Source: a virus. From it: a stretch of DNA of 64,000 nt. The position numbers and the translations under genes were made by a program. Under the pieces are notes generated by a model. That model saw only the letters and a list, made by a program, of their open reading frames with translations, was not told where the DNA came from and made no database searches. The stretch covers positions 1 to 64,000 of IMG/VR virus record IMGVR_UViG_3300045974_000102; one strand, written 5' to 3'. This document shows positions 25,411 to 34,881 of the stretch, piece after piece. The stretch's first letter is position 1, and every line of letters begins with the position of its first letter.

Positions 25411-26258
25411 TATTTGTCTCCACTACATACAATTTTATATCCACAGTATCTACATTCAAAGTCTCCAAATGGTGATCTATCATAGTCTTCTAATTGCTTC
25501 TTTGTTATGATACCAAGTTTATAATAAAGTGGCAATAGTTCTCTTGGATATATGTCAGTGAAATCTTTAGGTGGCGGAGACTCACTTAGTATATAGTCAT
25601 ACAGTAGAGAATATCTGTCTAAGATATTAGTTACCGTAAATCTCTTGTCTACTATTCCGTCTACAACTGGATATAGTATATCTCCGTCAGGAATTACTGA
25701 TACAACAAATTCTTTAATTTCACATGTATCTCTGCGTATATACATAAGAATAAACTCTTCTATAGTTTCTTTCATAGCATATGCGTAAACTAATGTTTGG
25801 AATAGATTCTGCCACTTAGGATAAGCAGCTCCCCAAGGCGAACCGTATATCATATTAGTAACCCATTTATTATTGCCACCAATACTTTTAATCTCAAGTC
25901 CTACTGGTCTGCCATTATATTCAATGATAGCATCTATCTTTCCACTTATATTATACTTCGCTATCTCAAATCTAACTTGGCTGTCCTTTAAGATGCCTTT
26001 GTCTTTTAGTAAGTCAAGCAGCATCTTTTCTGTGTAGTCACCAAGTTTAGCTGTAAGCTGTTGCCCTGTATTCCAGTCAGAGTCTTCTGTGCAGCCAAGG
26101 CAGCTATAGTAAGCAGCTCTTAAGCATTTGCCTTGCACTCTTTTATATTTTTTGTAATCTATTAGTGCTGAAGACTGGGTAGGATACATTCTGTCTTTAT
26201 GCTCATGTCCACTTCTGTTTGTTTCTATGAGCTGTGATTCTAATAATTCTTTAACCAT
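25410..26258 (-). CDS. Cas4/RecB-like PD-(D/E)XK nuclease
   Basis: The ATG at 26258 gives 282 residues; a TTG at 26279 would add seven. PD-(D/E)XK motifs are clear: GKIDAIIEYN with the metal-binding Asp, then GLEIKS as the ExK, then QNLFQTLVYAYAM as the motif with the conserved Gln. Cysteines KCLRAAYYSCLGC near the N-terminus and FECRYCGYKIVC at the C-terminus are placed as in the 4Fe-4S-binding nucleases Cas4 and AddB. These enzymes act as single-strand exonucleases or end-processing nucleases in recombination. No Cas genes are nearby. It is unusual in being embedded, with tight overlaps, in a baseplate gene series. Confidence 0.8.
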   Translation of the reverse strand: MVKELLESQLIETNRSGHEHKDRMYPTQSSALIDYKKYKRVQGKCLRAAYYSCLGCTEDSDWNTGQQLTAKLGDYTEKMLLDLLKDKGILKDSQVRFEIAKYNISGKIDAIIEYNGRPVGLEIKSIGGNNKWVTNMIYGSPWGAAYPKWQNLFQTLVYAYAMKETIEEFILMYIRRDTCEIKEFVVSVIPDGDILYPVVDGIVDKRFTVTNILDRYSLLYDYILSESPPPKDFTDIYPRELLPLYYKLGIITKKQLEDYDRSPFGDFECRYCGYKIVCSGDK

Positions 26259-26529
26259 TGAATTGCACCATCTTTTCAAGCGTATCTATCTCTTTGCTTA
26301 ATGTTAGAGTGAGTATTTTAAATGCAAATTTATACATTGATATATTGTATGCGTCATTAATTACTTGGTATAGTGTAGATATTGCATTAAGAATAATTTT
26401 ATCTTTTGTCTTTACCTTTAGTTCATCAAGTCTATATTTAAATGTGTTAAGCGACTGCACCTTAATGTGGTTAGGAACAAGCTCTTGCTCGCTGAGCATA
26501 ACCTCATCGGCATAAGTTTCGTATTTCAT
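26251..26529 (-). CDS. Small helical hypothetical protein
   Basis: 92 residues, predicted all-helical (SLNTFKYRLDELKVKTKDKI, then KFAFKILTLTLSKEIDTLEK), no membrane segment. Its end overlaps the preferred start of the Cas4-like nuclease by eight bases, so it might be a nuclease partner or small tail chaperone. Nothing more can be read from it. Confidence 0.55.
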   Translation of the reverse strand: MKYETYADEVMLSEQELVPNHIKVQSLNTFKYRLDELKVKTKDKIILNAISTLYQVINDAYNISMYKFAFKILTLTLSKEIDTLEKMVQFNG

Positions 26530-28629
26530 TTATACCACCGTGAGTGAAACTGCTGTTATTATTGGGGTTAAGTATTTATTGCTTGACTCTAGTATAAGTT
26601 TTGCAGATGCATATAAATTTTGGTGGGTAATATTATACATTATTTGAATGCTGTTAACTGGCACTTCTGGTATGGAAGGTAAGTAGATATATCTTTCTGT
26701 TGGGCTACCGTCAAATCCGAACAGAATATTGTCACCAAAGCCAGCACTTATAAGTGCATCAATTGGTGCAAATGTTAATAACCTATTAAATAGTATCCCA
26801 GCAGGTTTCTTGTTTAGCTTAGCTCTTTGATAGGAGATTGAAACTCCTACTCCACTACCACTCTGCGTAGATGGACAAACAAATATCTTGCCTCCATTTG
26901 GTTCAATAGAGTATGTAAAAGGCACGTTTGTTGAAGATGTTAACTGAAGTCTATAGTTTATAGCATTAGCATCTTGCACTGTTTCGCTAAATGGCATAAA
27001 TGATTCACCAAGATCTATAAGTGTTGGTCCATATAGAATCTTGGTAGTTGTTATCATATCAGATATAGGTCCGAGAACTTTATAGTCAGGCATGCCAGTA
27101 AATGAATACAATAGGTTATCTGGTTTAGCTATTGCCTGATAATAATCTAAGATTGCTGCACCAGATGGTAGCATCATATCTTTAGTATGTATCTCTATGA
27201 AAGATATGCCTTTTTTAAGTCTTATTTTCCCTGTTACTACTTGTCCGTCTACCTTACAGGACTGTGCACCTATATCAACAATTATGTTATCTTCAAAGTT
27301 TAGTAGAAATGTTTTATAGTAGTTATTATTTAATGTCCAGTTCTCATATCTAAATGGATCTGCAGAATTGCCTGATAAGAAATTTCTATTAAGGCCATAG
27401 AATATGATTGCTTTTTGATAGTTCATATTCCATTGATTATAAGCTACAGTTCCTTCTACTCCACCGAAAGGAATTATATATTTTAAGAATTCCTTTGTTA
27501 TCCCACTTGCATTCGCTGGGGCAGGAACAGATGATGCTGGAATAATAAAGTTTCCATATTTATATTTAAATAATGATATATCTGAATCTGTATCTGCCTC
27601 AACTTGGTTATATGAAATTGGAGTTCCAGTGGTTGAGTCTAAAGAAAGAAATTGTTTAATATTAGTGTTTAATATCGAGTTGGTATCTGTGTGAGCTAAT
27701 CTAGCTACAGACGAACCAATAAGTTCTCCTATGTCTATAGGTAAAGATTCATATGTGCCAGTTTTCGCAAATATAATTTCTTTGAAAATTTCTATTGCGC
27801 CTATTTGTATAGCTATAGGCTTATCGGTATTTACGTTAAGACTCTCAATCTGCAGTATGATAGAGTCTATTTCTAGTGGTTCAAAGTTAAGCAGGATCTC
27901 ATTAGTTGCCTGAATTGAAGTATAAATAGAAGAGCCTTGACTTTTAAGTATAACTTTTGTATTAATTACATCATTCAGCATTTTTATATAAAGCATATTA
28001 CAGAACGTTGTATTCACAGCAATGGTAAATATAGTATTTACTTTTTCTGCCTTGCTTGATACTTTAATTGAAGGCGAGTCTGCTAATGGCAACTCTGTTA
28101 TATCACTTAAATTTGAGAAGACTAATTCACCATCTGAGATAGCAGATATATTAATATAATCATTATACATTTGTGCATTATTTATAAAAAATGGTAAAGT
28201 AATACATGATCCTATCTTCCCTACATTAGAGCTACCTGTTTGAAATGAATAAGAAAGATCTATATTATTACAAGAATAATTAAGCAGAGCATTAATATCT
28301 CGTTTAAATGAAGTAAGCTCATAGTCAATTCTCTTGGAAAGATCTATGTATGAGTTAGATAAATACTGGTGCTCACTAATAATATCAGTAGTGCTATTTG
28401 TTATAGCATTGAATAGTCCTGTTATTCCACTTAACTTATTATTAAGGATGCTGGCGCTTGCAATATCTTTAAATCCTATACTTGGTATATTGCTTGGTAT
28501 AAATACTGCATCTACATCGCTAGTAGACTTCCCATAAATATCTGAGAACATTGGACAAATGCCAGTGTCTTTTATTGTAGCAATAATATTTGTTTCTATC
28601 ATTTTATTAACTATAAGATCTTTCAGCAT
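26530..28629 (-). CDS. Large baseplate-associated structural protein A
   Basis: 699 residues, no recognised catalytic motif. The N-terminal about 130 residues are partly helical with many Ile/Ser/Asn; the rest is beta-rich with Ser-Gly turns (NASGITKEFLKYIIPFGG, LPSGAAILDYY, SGSGVGVSISYQ). It begins on the stop of the next upstream gene (TAATG). Its position in a run of four similar-sized proteins just downstream of the Baseplate_J gene suggests peripheral baseplate or wedge-to-fibre connector parts. Confidence 0.6.
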   Translation of the reverse strand: MLKDLIVNKMIETNIIATIKDTGICPMFSDIYGKSTSDVDAVFIPSNIPSIGFKDIASASILNNKLSGITGLFNAITNSTTDIISEHQYLSNSYIDLSKRIDYELTSFKRDINALLNYSCNNIDLSYSFQTGSSNVGKIGSCITLPFFINNAQMYNDYINISAISDGELVFSNLSDITELPLADSPSIKVSSKAEKVNTIFTIAVNTTFCNMLYIKMLNDVINTKVILKSQGSSIYTSIQATNEILLNFEPLEIDSIILQIESLNVNTDKPIAIQIGAIEIFKEIIFAKTGTYESLPIDIGELIGSSVARLAHTDTNSILNTNIKQFLSLDSTTGTPISYNQVEADTDSDISLFKYKYGNFIIPASSVPAPANASGITKEFLKYIIPFGGVEGTVAYNQWNMNYQKAIIFYGLNRNFLSGNSADPFRYENWTLNNNYYKTFLLNFEDNIIVDIGAQSCKVDGQVVTGKIRLKKGISFIEIHTKDMMLPSGAAILDYYQAIAKPDNLLYSFTGMPDYKVLGPISDMITTTKILYGPTLIDLGESFMPFSETVQDANAINYRLQLTSSTNVPFTYSIEPNGGKIFVCPSTQSGSGVGVSISYQRAKLNKKPAGILFNRLLTFAPIDALISAGFGDNILFGFDGSPTERYIYLPSIPEVPVNSIQIMYNITHQNLYASAKLILESSNKYLTPIITAVSLTVV

Positions 28630-30497
28630 TATATTAACTCCAGTTTATACTCATTACAGATAGATGTGAAGTATGGTATTAAGCTTGTATCTTCTACTGT
28701 CTTACATGAGTATTCAACACATATCTGTGTGTTACTTGGCATCTTTGGTAAAGCTGCAATGGATACAGAATTGTTGGAAATTGTTAATTGCTCTCTTATC
28801 TTTACAATAGGAAGATATGAAATGCTATATTTGTTATACGGATTAAATGCATGTTCATTTATTCTTACTGTATCATATGCCTCACCAGTGTTAATAGTAA
28901 AGTCTGCTGGAGTTAGATTACCAACTACATTTCCGCTAACGTCTATAGCCTGTATGAACATGTCTTGTTGAGAGCTTGAGACTGTTTTCTGCGGTAGATG
29001 AAATAGATTTGCTTCTCCAGATGGCACACCGATATATGGTTTAAAGTAAATATGCATTATACCACCGGATATTCTTTTCTCTGCCGGTATAGAAATAATA
29101 CTATGCTCTGCTTTAGGGCTTTGTATAATTTCATATGAATCATTTTTTAAAATGCTGCCATTAACCTGAACAACTATATTGCCGCTAGGTGATATTACAC
29201 TCTCATATGGTATATAGTATAGTGGAACTCTTGTTGAGCTATCTGTATAGGATGTATTAGTCGAGCTATATGGAATTGTTGTAAAGTCTATTACATAAGG
29301 ATTATGTTCTCCATAAGATATATGGTTCCCTACGTATGCAGCTACGTCTATTGGCTTAGCCTTCAGATAATATGAGCCTTGAGTATTTGCTATAATATAT
29401 TCACGTCTTATTGTTTTATTGATTATATTAGCTTTATTAATTTCTATTTTAACCCTTACCTCTGAAGAGACTGCACCAGTGCTTATATCATTATCAACTG
29501 CGTCTAGTGAAATTGTTTCTTGTTTTGCTATTGGTTTCCATTTCGTGCCATTGTTGTTTGAGATAAAGTATTTTATATTTTCTGTGCCTATATCTTTTGC
29601 ATCAATATATGCTGAGCTAATTTGCTTACCACTATTAAATGCAACTGAGACGTATTCGCCTTTTGGCTCATACTCTGTTTGTCTTATTGTAATTTCTCTT
29701 ATGCCAATACTATATCTATACTTTGCACCAAAGCTTGTGCCTACTGTAATATATGAGTCTTGTATAATTTTTACTCTAGCATATCTAATTTTCATTGGTG
29801 TAAAGCGAATATAATAGTCAGCCTTGTTTACCTCTATTGGCTTTTGCACGTCAATCCAAGTAATGCCATCCTGAGAAACTGAGACGTTTTCTATTGTCGC
29901 AAATCTTGTATCATTGTCTGCATACAGCCTTATATAAATACCGTTAGCAATGGCCTCTTCTGCGAGCTTAGTGACCCCTATAAAGCACAAGTTAGATAAA
30001 GACAGGGCATTACATATCTTCTCATATCTAAACAGCGCAGAGGAGCTTGTAGTGAGAACTGAAGTTATGTCATCATTTATCTTTACTGTTGACAGAAGGT
30101 CTCCTGGCGAGCCATTGCTGCCAGATTCTATGATAATTGAATTAGCTTGTAGAGTTATAGTATTTTTTATTGGTAATACTAAATCTCCATTCTGCAGATC
30201 AATGTTTAATGCTTTGTCTATAGGAAAAGCTGTGTCAACATATTGTTGTGATAGAAAGGATTCAACAACAACATTCTTATTTACAAATTTATATGGAGAG
30301 ATAGATTTAGCTAGACTATATACAGACAAGAATCTGTTAAGCACAATGTCTTCTGCTATAGATGATTTGCCATATAGTGTGCCAATCTTTTCAGATGCAC
30401 TTATAATGTTAGAGTGCACATTATTGTCTGCTGTGCTCAATACCAGTGTCTCTGTAAATATTGAATCTTGTGTTGGTATAGTTAATTTAGTTAACAT
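28629..30497 (-). CDS. Large baseplate-associated structural protein B
   Basis: 622 residues. A segment around 225-320 reads IRFTPMKIRYARVKI, IGIREITIRQTEYEPKGEYV, then ENIKYFISNNNGTKWKPI, a pattern I associate with discoidin-like wedge or fibre-adaptor proteins of large myoviruses. Later, VISPSGNIVVQVNGS continues the Ser-Gly turn theme. It overlaps the following gene by one base. A structural role is supported by context; an exact homologue cannot be named. Confidence 0.6.
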   Translation of the reverse strand: MLTKLTIPTQDSIFTETLVLSTADNNVHSNIISASEKIGTLYGKSSIAEDIVLNRFLSVYSLAKSISPYKFVNKNVVVESFLSQQYVDTAFPIDKALNIDLQNGDLVLPIKNTITLQANSIIIESGSNGSPGDLLSTVKINDDITSVLTTSSSALFRYEKICNALSLSNLCFIGVTKLAEEAIANGIYIRLYADNDTRFATIENVSVSQDGITWIDVQKPIEVNKADYYIRFTPMKIRYARVKIIQDSYITVGTSFGAKYRYSIGIREITIRQTEYEPKGEYVSVAFNSGKQISSAYIDAKDIGTENIKYFISNNNGTKWKPIAKQETISLDAVDNDISTGAVSSEVRVKIEINKANIINKTIRREYIIANTQGSYYLKAKPIDVAAYVGNHISYGEHNPYVIDFTTIPYSSTNTSYTDSSTRVPLYYIPYESVISPSGNIVVQVNGSILKNDSYEIIQSPKAEHSIISIPAEKRISGGIMHIYFKPYIGVPSGEANLFHLPQKTVSSSQQDMFIQAIDVSGNVVGNLTPADFTINTGEAYDTVRINEHAFNPYNKYSISYLPIVKIREQLTISNNSVSIAALPKMPSNTQICVEYSCKTVEDTSLIPYFTSICNEYKLELI

Positions 30498-30506
30498 ACG
30501 GTATCC

Positions 30507-32474
30507 TTAGCTGCAAAGTAGCTTATATTCAAATACAGATGGTGAAATATATTCAGGCTCAGCAGATCTTATCTCTATTGCACCCTGCACTGTTCCATAG
30601 AAGGACGTAAGTCTTCCATTAGATATATTTCTTAGTGCTATTTTATAGTCTCCGTTCATATCTGTGAAATATGTATAGTAGATATTTCCACCTGGTGAGA
30701 CATTCCATATTTTATTAGAGTCTGGACCGAAAGCTTCTGGATCTGATTTGAATGTTTCATTGATGCTATAGAGCTTAGGTAGATATTCAGCTAAATAGAC
30801 ACATTTCGGACTATAGTTGTCAAAGCTAAATGTGCCACTAGCTGCAGCATATGTCCAGCCAGAAGCTGGCACAGTAGAATTCCAAACCTTAACGCTGGTA
30901 TCTACAGGCATGCGTGGCATGAATACTGCTCTGCCAGAGTTTATATTTATTGGCTGTATGTATTCCAACACAGTCATATTTGAAACTCTTATGGCTCTTT
31001 CTTGTGGCATAATTGGAAGAAATATTGAATCGCCATTTGAAGTAAGTTTTATGTTATATTCTATAAATGATTTTTGATTAATACTTCTATTTGGTATAAA
31101 GTGTGTTTCATCTATTATTACTGAGCTTACATCTGCTACGATCATTTCTGTAAATGATATTGCGCCATGCTGTGCATATCGTCTTGATATAGCCTTTATG
31201 TCACTTATTTTATAATCAAATGCATGCACTAACTTACCACCAAATGACTTTATATAGCTATTAGGTTGGGTTAAAACAACACTATAGTCATCTACTGGAC
31301 TATTAGCAATTACAATTGACTCCGGATTGCCATAGAATATGTATGGAGCAATGAAGGGTGTATCGAAACTCTTTGCCTTTATTAAGTGATTTTGTGTTGT
31401 TGTTCCAAGTAGTAGAGGTGCACTTTCATATACTGATGGATATGTGCTAAGATCTGTATATGAAATATAAGATATGGGTTCCAGTTGATTGAACCTTGTT
31501 TTAACTGATAGTCTTGGTGGTAAGACATCAAGCATTTTTATATTTAGTTTCCAACTGTCTCCGAGTTTTATATCGGCATTAAGAGGGAATATAATACCGA
31601 GCCCTATGTCTATATCTCTTTCTATAAGTAAGCTAGTTGTTTGACCAAATATTACATTTATACTAGAGGAAAAATCATAATCATTTGTTGAACAAACTAT
31701 CTGCGCACCACTTGGCATTGCGTCTACATTCGATATAATAATCTGAATTGAATCAGCATAGTAGCCGAATATTGTTCCAGTTACTGCTGGTGATACATTT
31801 ACGTTTTTATTTGTAGATGGTATTGTCAAATATGATAATGGATATCCAGTCTTATTGCTTTGGTATCTATTTATAAAGTATCTAATAGCAGAAGAGCTAG
31901 ACTCGTTATATGATGTGTGAGTCGCAGCATCATCGTCATAGCATTGCATTGACATTGGTGGGTGAATATTTTCTGTTATAATTGGAAGTGATAAAAATGG
32001 ATATGCATTTAATATGTCTGCTGATGTGCCGCTTCTTGTATTAATTGGTGAGGCTTTTATGTCGATGTTTTTTGGATATAGGAAGTTGTTATAAAATACA
32101 AAAGAGAAAAATCTATTGTATTTCTTTGCATTTAATATATTTGTTAGGTCTTTATGTAAGTTAGAAATATATGAATATTTGTTTTTTGATATATCTCTCA
32201 ACTGCAGAAAGGTTATATAGTTAGCATACATAATAGTATATGCGGCATAGAAGTCCATATATGCTAATAGTAATACTCCGCTTATTTGTGCAGATGAAAA
32301 TTCAGATGAGCTTATGCTAAATAAATTAAGTAATGGATTAAATATACCGCCCTTATTAATATAGTCATTAAGCTTATTTTGTAAGGAATATGAGTTAATA
32401 GATATACTTTGCAGTATTACAGATAGTGCTTTCCTCTTAAGTGTATCTAAAGATGTTCTTGTGTCAATAGACAT
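30507..32474 (-). CDS. Large baseplate-associated structural protein C
   Basis: 655 residues. The N-terminal about 120 residues are helical (TRTSLDTLKRKALSVILQSI and on), followed by long beta-rich sequence with MPSGAQIVCSTNDYDF and VPASGWTYAAASGTFSFDNY. The start codon overlaps the preceding stop by one base. No catalytic motif or named family. It probably assembles with neighbouring proteins A, B and D in the peripheral baseplate. Confidence 0.6.
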   Translation of the reverse strand: MSIDTRTSLDTLKRKALSVILQSISINSYSLQNKLNDYINKGGIFNPLLNLFSISSSEFSSAQISGVLLLAYMDFYAAYTIMYANYITFLQLRDISKNKYSYISNLHKDLTNILNAKKYNRFFSFVFYNNFLYPKNIDIKASPINTRSGTSADILNAYPFLSLPIITENIHPPMSMQCYDDDAATHTSYNESSSSAIRYFINRYQSNKTGYPLSYLTIPSTNKNVNVSPAVTGTIFGYYADSIQIIISNVDAMPSGAQIVCSTNDYDFSSSINVIFGQTTSLLIERDIDIGLGIIFPLNADIKLGDSWKLNIKMLDVLPPRLSVKTRFNQLEPISYISYTDLSTYPSVYESAPLLLGTTTQNHLIKAKSFDTPFIAPYIFYGNPESIVIANSPVDDYSVVLTQPNSYIKSFGGKLVHAFDYKISDIKAISRRYAQHGAISFTEMIVADVSSVIIDETHFIPNRSINQKSFIEYNIKLTSNGDSIFLPIMPQERAIRVSNMTVLEYIQPININSGRAVFMPRMPVDTSVKVWNSTVPASGWTYAAASGTFSFDNYSPKCVYLAEYLPKLYSINETFKSDPEAFGPDSNKIWNVSPGGNIYYTYFTDMNGDYKIALRNISNGRLTSFYGTVQGAIEIRSAEPEYISPSVFEYKLLCS

Positions 32475-33244
32475 TATTTACCCCAAGTCTTCCCGTCAAG
32501 TAAATAAGGCATTATATCAATACCTTTATTCGTTATACCATATTTGAAAAGTAAGTTTACAGGCATTAAGTTAAGATCTGTAGACTCAACAACAAAAACA
32601 TCCTCTAAGTATTCATATGTTAAATAGAATGCAGTAAACTCAGATTCATATACCTCTAAGTATCCTGTCTTACTGTCTAGATAAAATTGTTTAGGCACTT
32701 TAAGATCTGCTAGTGAATATACTCTTTCAAGACAAAGTCTTTCTGAGCTCTTCACAACAAATGTATCTGTAATAATATTACTATTATTAAGCATGGTAGA
32801 CTTCTTTGTAATCTTATTCAAGCCTACCTTTACATTTGTATTTCTTATCAGGTTTTTGCATGCAGTGTTTCTATGTAAGCCATCATATAGTGAATAAGAA
32901 AATTCTATACTATGATCAAGTATATCTAAGATCTTCCCTATAGTGGCTTCATCGTTATTGACATATATTCTTATGATCTCAGAGCTGCCTTCAATTGTAA
33001 AATATTCCCAGTCGAGAGTGCATCTAAATATATTTCCTGTTGATGATGTAATATTAAAAAGGTTATAAGTATTAAGTCCTGCCTGTGCTGGTATTGTATG
33101 AACTTGAGTATAGTAGTCTGTCTTATATTTGTATCTTCCTATTCTTTTAAGTCTGTCGACTAGGCTCTCATCTTCTTCGCCTGGCAGTCTATTGGCTCCG
33201 AGATATAGTGCTACCTCGTCTAGGTTATTCCAAATGTTTATCAT
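32474..33244 (-). CDS. Baseplate wedge-type protein
   Basis: 256 residues. The N-terminal MINIWNNLDEVALYLGANRL, then EEDESLVDRLKRIGRYKY, is the sort of short helical opening seen in tail protein I/wedge proteins that act with Baseplate_J partners (compare the ESDESYRxRL-type motif). The rest is mixed alpha/beta. ATGA-type overlap with the upstream gene couples the two. The assignment is by position and this weak motif only. Confidence 0.5.
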   Translation of the reverse strand: MINIWNNLDEVALYLGANRLPGEEDESLVDRLKRIGRYKYKTDYYTQVHTIPAQAGLNTYNLFNITSSTGNIFRCTLDWEYFTIEGSSEIIRIYVNNDEATIGKILDILDHSIEFSYSLYDGLHRNTACKNLIRNTNVKVGLNKITKKSTMLNNSNIITDTFVVKSSERLCLERVYSLADLKVPKQFYLDSKTGYLEVYESEFTAFYLTYEYLEDVFVVESTDLNLMPVNLLFKYGITNKGIDIMPYLLDGKTWGK

Positions 33245-34881
33245 AGTGTAGCCTTCTTAAGTGCAGTTATAGTATCTGATGTAACTATCATTCTATAGAC
33301 ATCATTATAAAAGAAAGTATCAAATATGTTGTGCAGCTTTATACCGTTAAATAAAACATTTCCTATTGATGATAGCTTGAACAGATAGTGCCTATCGCCA
33401 TGAAGCTTTAATCTACATTGAGTATATTGCCCAAATGAATTAGTGTCTGAAGGGTAAGTCCATCCTGAAGGCACATTAGGTGCGAATCCTACTAATGAAC
33501 TAATGTCTTTGATGTAGAATGGCTTCAGTTTAGTTCTGTCTAATTCTATCATGTAGTCAGAATCTTTCTCTCCAGAGACAATAAACCTAACAGTAGCAGT
33601 ATCTCTTCCATCTCCAAACAGATCTTTAAATGGTATATTAATCCTATTAGTTTCTATATTTTCTTTATAAAGGTTAAGTAGAATATCTGTCATGTAAGGT
33701 GCGCTATGACCATCAAGGCCCACTTCATTTACAATGATTGTCATTGTATCTATATCGTTATGTCTTGAAGTAGGATATACCCAAATACTAAATCGTTCAT
33801 TTAAGCAGTCTTCTTCATAATCAACTCTGATAGCTTGGAAAGAAGATTTATTAATGTCTAGCTCTGCTGCATAAGTCTTTGGAATTATTAGTGGGAAGCA
33901 ATAAAGTTTAAGTGTATCTGTTGTTATGTAGGCAAGTTTGTTAGCAGTATCTATAAAGTAGTTAGTTATAGTTTCATTTGCTTGGAGTGCAAGGTCTACA
34001 GTCTTGTAAAGATCTAGTGTCGGTGGATAAGTAACAGCATTATTTGCACTGATACTGATCTGTAGTTGTTTATATACGGTGTCAATTGATGCGAATGATC
34101 TGTAAAAGTCGCCCTCTACTTTATCTACAACTAAGTATTCCCATTGACCAACTTCTCCATTGATGTAAGGATAAAGAATTATTGAACAGTTTAGGTCTGT
34201 TCCAATTGATAGAATAGATGATATATAAGAAAACTCTGTATCTGTTTGCACATCTGCTACATTTAGTATATCAATTCTTTCTTCAACTTTCTTGTTTGAT
34301 ACGTCAAGGCCTTCTATTACAAGTGTGATATTATTAAACCCTTCTGATAGTGCTGAGGCATAAAATCCACCAGCTAGCCTAATAGTTACTGCTGTATTAG
34401 GGACAGCAAGACTCATGTTAAACTTAACGCGTGGGTGCATTTCTAGTAATACAGATCCAGGCAGTGATGTAAATTCAGTTAAGAATGCGTCACATGGAAA
34501 TGAGTGTCTGAAAAATTCATCTGCGGACTCAACTTGCTTCATAAGGTATTGTTTATTTGTATATTTTGAGAAGCCACTTACAGGAGTAGCAAAGATAATA
34601 TCATCAACTCTAGACTGGATAATCTCTGGCATAGCTGAAATAGAAAAGCCATTCACTCTATTAACTGTTATGAACTCAAGATTATTGAGTTTAAAGTTTG
34701 GAGCATATGGTATATCTTCAAGTATCTCATCATTGGAATCAATAAGACAGCTTAGAAGTCTAATCGTAGCTGATGAGTCATTGTTATATTTTATCTTATT
34801 AACTGTAGCAGCTAAGTATAAACTATAGGTAAACTTGTTTATATTCTTAGCAGTAGTTGCCTTTAATGGATACTTAAGCAT
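33241..34881 (-). CDS. Large baseplate-associated structural protein D
   Basis: 546 residues, beta-rich, with conserved-looking stretches such as SVLLEMHPRVKFNMSLAVPN and IWVYPTSRHNDIDTMTIIVN and the Ser-Gly turn VPSGWTYPSD near the C-terminus. No enzyme motif. It starts on the stop of the Baseplate_J gene (one-base overlap) and its stop overlaps the next start, so it is expressed stoichiometrically with the wedge genes. Confidence 0.55.
   Translation of the reverse strand: MLKYPLKATTAKNINKFTYSLYLAATVNKIKYNNDSSATIRLLSCLIDSNDEILEDIPYAPNFKLNNLEFITVNRVNGFSISAMPEIIQSRVDDIIFATPVSGFSKYTNKQYLMKQVESADEFFRHSFPCDAFLTEFTSLPGSVLLEMHPRVKFNMSLAVPNTAVTIRLAGGFYASALSEGFNNITLVIEGLDVSNKKVEERIDILNVADVQTDTEFSYISSILSIGTDLNCSIILYPYINGEVGQWEYLVVDKVEGDFYRSFASIDTVYKQLQISISANNAVTYPPTLDLYKTVDLALQANETITNYFIDTANKLAYITTDTLKLYCFPLIIPKTYAAELDINKSSFQAIRVDYEEDCLNERFSIWVYPTSRHNDIDTMTIIVNEVGLDGHSAPYMTDILLNLYKENIETNRINIPFKDLFGDGRDTATVRFIVSGEKDSDYMIELDRTKLKPFYIKDISSLVGFAPNVPSGWTYPSDTNSFGQYTQCRLKLHGDRHYLFKLSSIGNVLFNGIKLHNIFDTFFYNDVYRMIVTSDTITALKKATL

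Noticed and set aside
25410-26258. CRISPR-Cas adaptation locus suggested by the Cas4-like gene
   Set aside because: No cas1, cas2, effector genes or repeat arrays are present; all neighbours are structural.
28666-28971. Plus-strand open frames inside minus-strand tail genes
   Set aside because: They lie opposite long continuous genes, lack ribosome binding sites, and have composition expected of antisense shadows. The same applies to 8751-9122, 19078-19527, 29950-30510, 37751-38119 and others.
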